From: CAZFDT01 sp964518335
Lineage (GTDB): Bacteria > Planctomycetota > Phycisphaerae > Phycisphaerales > Phycisphaeraceae
Direction: 5' to 3'
DNA length: 64,000 nt
Assembly: GCA_964518335.1 (NCBI GenBank)
Contig: CAZFDT010000008.1
Coordinates: forward strand, 1-64,000
The notes under the pieces are model-generated. The model did not search any database and was not told the origin of the DNA. It saw only the letters and a program-made list of their open reading frames with translations. Shown here in pieces: positions 60,935 through 64,000 of the stretch. A program made the translations under genes and the position numbers. How positions within the stretch are numbered: position 1 is the first letter of the stretch; every line of letters begins with the position of its first letter.

Positions 60935-61290
60935 CCCGCCTTCCTCCTCATGCGGCGGGCACGTTTCTCATCCAGCTCGCGTTTGACTTGCTCCCAGGGG
61001 ATCGGCTTAGCGCCGGTGCGCTCCATCTCGTCGAGCGATTCTTGTGCGGCGCGGCCCCAGTACTCGTCCTCATATCGCTCCATGAACTCGGCGTCATCGA
61101 CGGGGACGATCGCGGCCACAGGCTTGTCGTGACGGGTGAGGATGATGCGCTCGCCCGTGTAACCGGCACGGTTGATCACGTCCGCCAGGCAATCGCGCAG
61201 CTTGACGACGCTGACTCGCTTGAGGTTGTGGCCGGGCTTGAGATACACCTTGGGGGTCTTGATCCGGGTCGCGGGCTTCTTGCGTTTCAC
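60931..61290 (-). CDS. Phd/YefM-type antitoxin
   Basis: Antitoxin of 119 residues. The Phd/YefM fold is seen in RVSVVKLRDCLADVINRAGY and ERIILTRHDKPVAAIVPVDD. The C-terminal tail (EQVKRELDEKRARRMRRKAG) should bind the toxin. The N terminus has an extra basic segment of about 25 residues. Start GTG 61290 has GGAG 9 bases before it; the longer frame to 61353 runs through the operator and is rejected. Confidence 0.87.
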   Translation of the reverse strand: MKRKKPATRIKTPKVYLKPGHNLKRVSVVKLRDCLADVINRAGYTGERIILTRHDKPVAAIVPVDDAEFMERYEDEYWGRAAQESLDEMERTGAKPIPWEQVKRELDEKRARRMRRKAG

Positions 61291-61303
61291 GATAAAATCT
61301 CCA

Positions 61304-61321
61304 AAATGTACATTTCGTACA
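61304..61321 (-). promoter_or_regulatory. Palindromic operator of the toxin-antitoxin pair
   Basis: AAATGTACATTT (61304-61315) is a perfect palindrome with the TGTACA core reported for YefM binding in Escherichia coli. A second half, GTACA at 61317-61321, makes TGTAC-N5-GTACA with the first. The site lies just before the antitoxin ribosome site, fitting autorepression. Confidence 0.6.
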
Positions 61322-61349
61322 GATATGATCCCCGCCCCGGCGGGCCAAG

Positions 61350-63197
61350 TCAAAGCGTCCTGCCGTAGCGGGCGTAGAACGCCGCGGCGTTGTCGCGGCC
61401 CATGTAGCGGACCAGGATGGCGGGGGCGACCTGCGTGAGATCGACGAGGATCAGGCCATCCAGGACGTCGCCGAAGTCCGGGTCGATGTTGAACCCCAGC
61501 AGCCGGCCGTTGACCTTGAGGTACTGCCGCAGCAGCACGGGCATGCTCTTGCGGTCGGCCTCGATCTCGCTGACGAGCTCGTCCACTTCGTCCATGTCGC
61601 GCACGGCGGTGCTGGTGGCGGCGGGGTCCCAGTCTCGGAAAGGGCGCTCCTTGGGCGGGTTGAGCGGCCGAATGAACTTGGCGAGGTTGGGCAGGTACTT
61701 ATTGTCGCGCAGGAACGCCATGAGCAACTGCTTGCTGATCGAGTTGTAGTCGGCGGAAATGCTCACGGGGCCGAAGAGCGTGCGATAGCGCGGGTGCTGG
61801 CACACGAACAGGGCGATGCCCTTCCACAGCAGCATGAGCGGGGCGTAACTTTTCTGATAGTCGGGATGGACGAAGGACCGGCCCAGCTCCAGCGCGGGTC
61901 CGATCTGCCGCATCAACTCGGGTTGATACTGGAACAGCGTCGAGGTGTACAGCCCGGCCAGACCCTGCTCGGGAAGAATCTCATCGGTCGGGCCCAGACG
62001 ATAGGCGCCGGCGACCTGGCGGCGTACGGTGTTCCACACGAGCAGATGAATGTAGTTGTCGTCGAAGCGATCGAGGTCAAGCGGCTGGCCCGTGCCTTCG
62101 CCCACGGCGCGGAACGACAGCTCGCGTAGCCGCCCGATCTCCCGCATCACGTTCGAGAGTTGAGCGGCACGGGCGTACACGACGCGCATCTCACCCGCTC
62201 TGTGCAGCGTTTGCCCAGGAGGCAGGGCATCGATCTCACGCTGCACCACGTCTGGGTCCATGGCATCGAGGATCGGCGCGGCCCGGGCGTCGTCGTGCCT
62301 GATCCGCCGCGCGATGCGGGCCGCGTCGTTGCCTGGCGTGCGGCTTTTGAGAATGTACGTCCGCACGCGCAGGTAAGACGTGAGCTCCTGCGGCGAGCTG
62401 AAGCGCTGCAGCCGCGACCACGGCACGACGTTACCCACAATCGCTCGCACGCCGTGGTTGCGCTTCTTGAGCAGCTCGCGCGGCAGCATCGCCGTGCGCA
62501 GGCGCGGATGCACCATGCCCAGCACCTGGAACAGGGCGCTGTTGTGCCCGTCGAAGTAGATCGGCAATACGGGACACTGCGCGATCTCGGCCAGCCGGGC
62601 GATCGTGTCGCTCCACGTCGGATCGACGATCGACCGCCGCCTCACGTTCAGGTGCGACACCTCCCCGGCGGGAAAGACGCCCAGGCAGTGCCCGTCCCGC
62701 AGCCACTGGATCGCCCCTTTCATCGCCCCCAGATTGCGTTGTGTGCTTCCGGAGGCGCCGAACGGATCGACGAAGAAAAAGGTCTCCCGCAGGTCCGGGA
62801 TCATGCTCAGCAGGTAGTTGGCCATCAGCCGCGCATCGGGCCGCACGCGACGCAGCAGGGCGGCGAGGATCAGTCCCTCCAGCCCGCCGAAGGGATGGTT
62901 GGCGACGACCAGCAGCGGCCCGGTGCGCGGGACCGAGTCGAACTGGGCCTGATCGACCTGGATGGTGACGTTGAGCGCTTCGAGCGCCTTTTCGGCGAAG
63001 TGGCGCGGGTCGTCGGGGCCGAAGCGCCGCTGGATGTCCTGGTAGATGGCGTTGAGTTGCGGGAACGCCAGGACGCGCTCGACGGCGGGCGTGGCGACGT
63101 TGTGGAGTGTGCGGCGGAGGATGCCCGCGCCGGATCGGCCGTCGCCGGGACGGGGGATGCGGAAGGGTTGCAGGGTCGCGCGCGTGTCCGTGCTCAT
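61350..63197 (-). CDS. olsF: OlsF-like bifunctional acyltransferase (ornithine-lipid type)
   Basis: Protein of 615 residues with two acyltransferase domains. Residues ~95-300 are PlsC-like, with VVANHPFGGLEGLILAALL (the NH motif) and GVFPAGEVSH. Residues ~350-615 resemble the OlsB/hemolysin-type acyl-ACP N-acyltransferase (LRELSFRAVGEGTGQPLDLD, YIHLLVWNTVRRQVAGAYRL and ELGRSFVHPDYQKSYAPLML). This order matches OlsF, which makes ornithine or related aminolipids in one chain. ATG 63197 (MSTDTR) has GGGGG upstream. The amino acid acylated cannot be told. Confidence 0.8.
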   Translation of the reverse strand: MSTDTRATLQPFRIPRPGDGRSGAGILRRTLHNVATPAVERVLAFPQLNAIYQDIQRRFGPDDPRHFAEKALEALNVTIQVDQAQFDSVPRTGPLLVVANHPFGGLEGLILAALLRRVRPDARLMANYLLSMIPDLRETFFFVDPFGASGSTQRNLGAMKGAIQWLRDGHCLGVFPAGEVSHLNVRRRSIVDPTWSDTIARLAEIAQCPVLPIYFDGHNSALFQVLGMVHPRLRTAMLPRELLKKRNHGVRAIVGNVVPWSRLQRFSSPQELTSYLRVRTYILKSRTPGNDAARIARRIRHDDARAAPILDAMDPDVVQREIDALPPGQTLHRAGEMRVVYARAAQLSNVMREIGRLRELSFRAVGEGTGQPLDLDRFDDNYIHLLVWNTVRRQVAGAYRLGPTDEILPEQGLAGLYTSTLFQYQPELMRQIGPALELGRSFVHPDYQKSYAPLMLLWKGIALFVCQHPRYRTLFGPVSISADYNSISKQLLMAFLRDNKYLPNLAKFIRPLNPPKERPFRDWDPAATSTAVRDMDEVDELVSEIEADRKSMPVLLRQYLKVNGRLLGFNIDPDFGDVLDGLILVDLTQVAPAILVRYMGRDNAAAFYARYGRTL

Positions 63198-63417
63198 GGG
63201 GCACCCCCGAGCTGGCGCGGCGTGCGGAGCCCGACCGGGCGTGTGGCCGTCGCCGCCTGAGAATGATACCACCGCGTGGCCACTTGGGCCTGCTCATGCA
63301 AAATTAACCGCTGTGCGCAGAACGCCTTGCGCGGGTTCGGACGGGCCGGTGCGATGTGCGGCGGGGGCGGGGTCGAGCGCGGCGCCAAATTATCAAAAAA
63401 TCTAATATATTGCGCCT

Positions 63418-63445
63418 TTGACATTATAAAGTCTAATGCTATGAT
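63418..63445 (+). promoter_or_regulatory. LysR-gene promoter with a T-N11-A box in the spacer
   Basis: TTGACA (63418-63423), 16 bases and TATGAT (63440-63445) form a near-consensus promoter. GTG follows 8 bases later, so the message is probably leaderless. The spacer carries ATTATAAAGTCTAAT (63423-63437), an ATTA-N7-TAAT repeat fitting the T-N11-A LysR box, which implies autorepression. A second ATTA/TAAT pair lies at 63389-63406 in the same A/T-rich patch. Confidence 0.7.
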
Positions 63446-63453
63446 TGTCGCCC

Positions 63454-64000
63454 GTGCATACCCTGCGCCTGTATCTCGACGTGGCCCGGCTCCGCAGCTT
63501 CTCGCAGGCGGCGGCGCGGCACGGCATCACGCAGTCGGCCGCCAGCCAGCGCATCCAGACCCTCGAGGAGCGCCTGGGCGTGACGCTCCTGGACCGCTCC
63601 GTGCGCCCGCTGGAGCTGACCGAGGCCGGCGAGTTGTACCTGCGCGGCGTCACCGAGCTCGTCGAGCGCTACGACCGGCTCGAGCGCAAGGTCGCCGCCC
63701 TGCGCCCGGCGCCCAGCGGCGTCGTGCGCGTCAGCGCCATCTACTCGGCGGGCATCGACCTGCTCGAAGCGGTCAAGGAGGGTTTCGAGGCGCGGCATCC
63801 GGACGTGACCATCGAGATCGCCTACGATCAGCCCGAGGGCGTGTATCAGGCGGTGCTGGAGCAGCGTGGCGATCTGGGCATCCTGTCGTACCCGGATCGA
63901 TGGAAGAAGGTGGGGATCATCCCGCTGCGCGACGAGCCGATGTCGGTCGTGTGCGCTCCGGGTCACGAGTTGTCGTCGCGGGCGAAGGTTCACGCATCGC
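63454..64000 (+). CDS. LysR-family regulator, 3' end cut by window edge
   Basis: The first 182 codons of a LysR-type regulator starting with GTG 63454. The winged helix-turn-helix is clear: YLDVARLRSFSQAAARHGI, QSAASQRIQTLEERLGVTLL and LELTEAGELYLRG. The effector domain begins with SGVVRVSAIYSAGIDLLEAV and continues AVLEQRGDLGILSYPDR, resembling CysB-like members. The frame is open to the last base. The gene is divergent from olsF (256 bases between starts), which it may regulate. Confidence 0.92.
   Translation, partial: MHTLRLYLDVARLRSFSQAAARHGITQSAASQRIQTLEERLGVTLLDRSVRPLELTEAGELYLRGVTELVERYDRLERKVAALRPAPSGVVRVSAIYSAGIDLLEAVKEGFEARHPDVTIEIAYDQPEGVYQAVLEQRGDLGILSYPDRWKKVGIIPLRDEPMSVVCAPGHELSSRAKVHAS

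Noticed and set aside
1..64000. Search for tRNA and rRNA genes
   Set aside because: No GTTCRANYC T-loop with a matching cloverleaf and no rRNA-like stretch was noticed by eye; a covariance-model scan would be decisive.

Overview
The window looks like a contig from a G+C-rich planctomycete, most likely of the Phycisphaerae type. This is inferred from several things together: a DUF1559-type prepilin-like protein with the H-X9-DG signature, a PEP-CTERM protein, a eukaryote-type (GT3) glycogen synthase, an OlsF-like fused acyltransferase, Gfo/Idh and ThuA proteins, and weak use of Shine-Dalgarno sites. No rRNA, tRNA, CRISPR array or intact mobile element was found.

Layout. (1) 0.1-17.7 kb is an exopolysaccharide/O-antigen-type locus. 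It holds five GT-A/GT-B glycosyltransferases, a SAM methyltransferase, a GT-C-like membrane protein, an O-antigen-polymerase-like protein, a beta-helix secreted protein, a polysaccharide pyruvyl transferase, a sulfotransferase, two WcaF-like acetyltransferase units (one fused to a GT2 domain), a GT87 mannosyltransferase and a HAD-UbiA fusion that probably makes polyprenyl-phosphoryl pentose. The first ~12 kb are visibly less G+C-rich than the rest. (2) 18-26.8 kb has a PEP-CTERM protein, an orphan RnfC-like flavin/Fe-S protein, two small hypothetical proteins, NadA, a PAS-GGDEF-EAL protein, a lipoprotein and a four-cluster ferredoxin. (3) 26.8-32.2 kb has GT3 glycogen synthase, an ankyrin protein, a thioredoxin-fold protein, a Gfo/Idh oxidoreductase and PPK2. 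(4) 32.2-35.7 kb is a peptidoglycan-recycling block: AmpG, AnmK, MurQ. (5) 35.7-50.9 kb is mostly housekeeping and catabolic: HEAT protein, TsaB, Der, a secreted glycoside hydrolase, alpha/beta hydrolase, ThuA, NfeD, RibD, an AsmA-like protein, and a large FAD oxidoreductase with a divergent PocR-AraC regulator. (6) 50.9-53.4 kb is a repeat-rich island with a heptamer array, a prepilin-like gene under a LacI-type palindrome and a broken transposase. (7) 53.6-64 kb has SMP-30, an MFS transporter, YicC, SecG, a CPBP protease, an RF-1-like GGQ protein, a TPR protein, a YefM/YoeB-like toxin-antitoxin pair, OlsF and a LysR regulator cut by the window edge.

The strongest unexplained signal is regulatory. 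Many operon-leading genes carry a -10-like TANNNT hexamer only 6-8 bases before the ATG or GTG, so the predicted transcript begins at or next to the start codon (leaderless), while genes inside operons tend to have AGGAG-type sites. A second signal is a set of long perfect hairpins of unrelated sequence at gene ends, several of which encode the last residues of the neighbouring protein. A third is heptanucleotide tandem repeats, one of them just inside the murQ reading frame.
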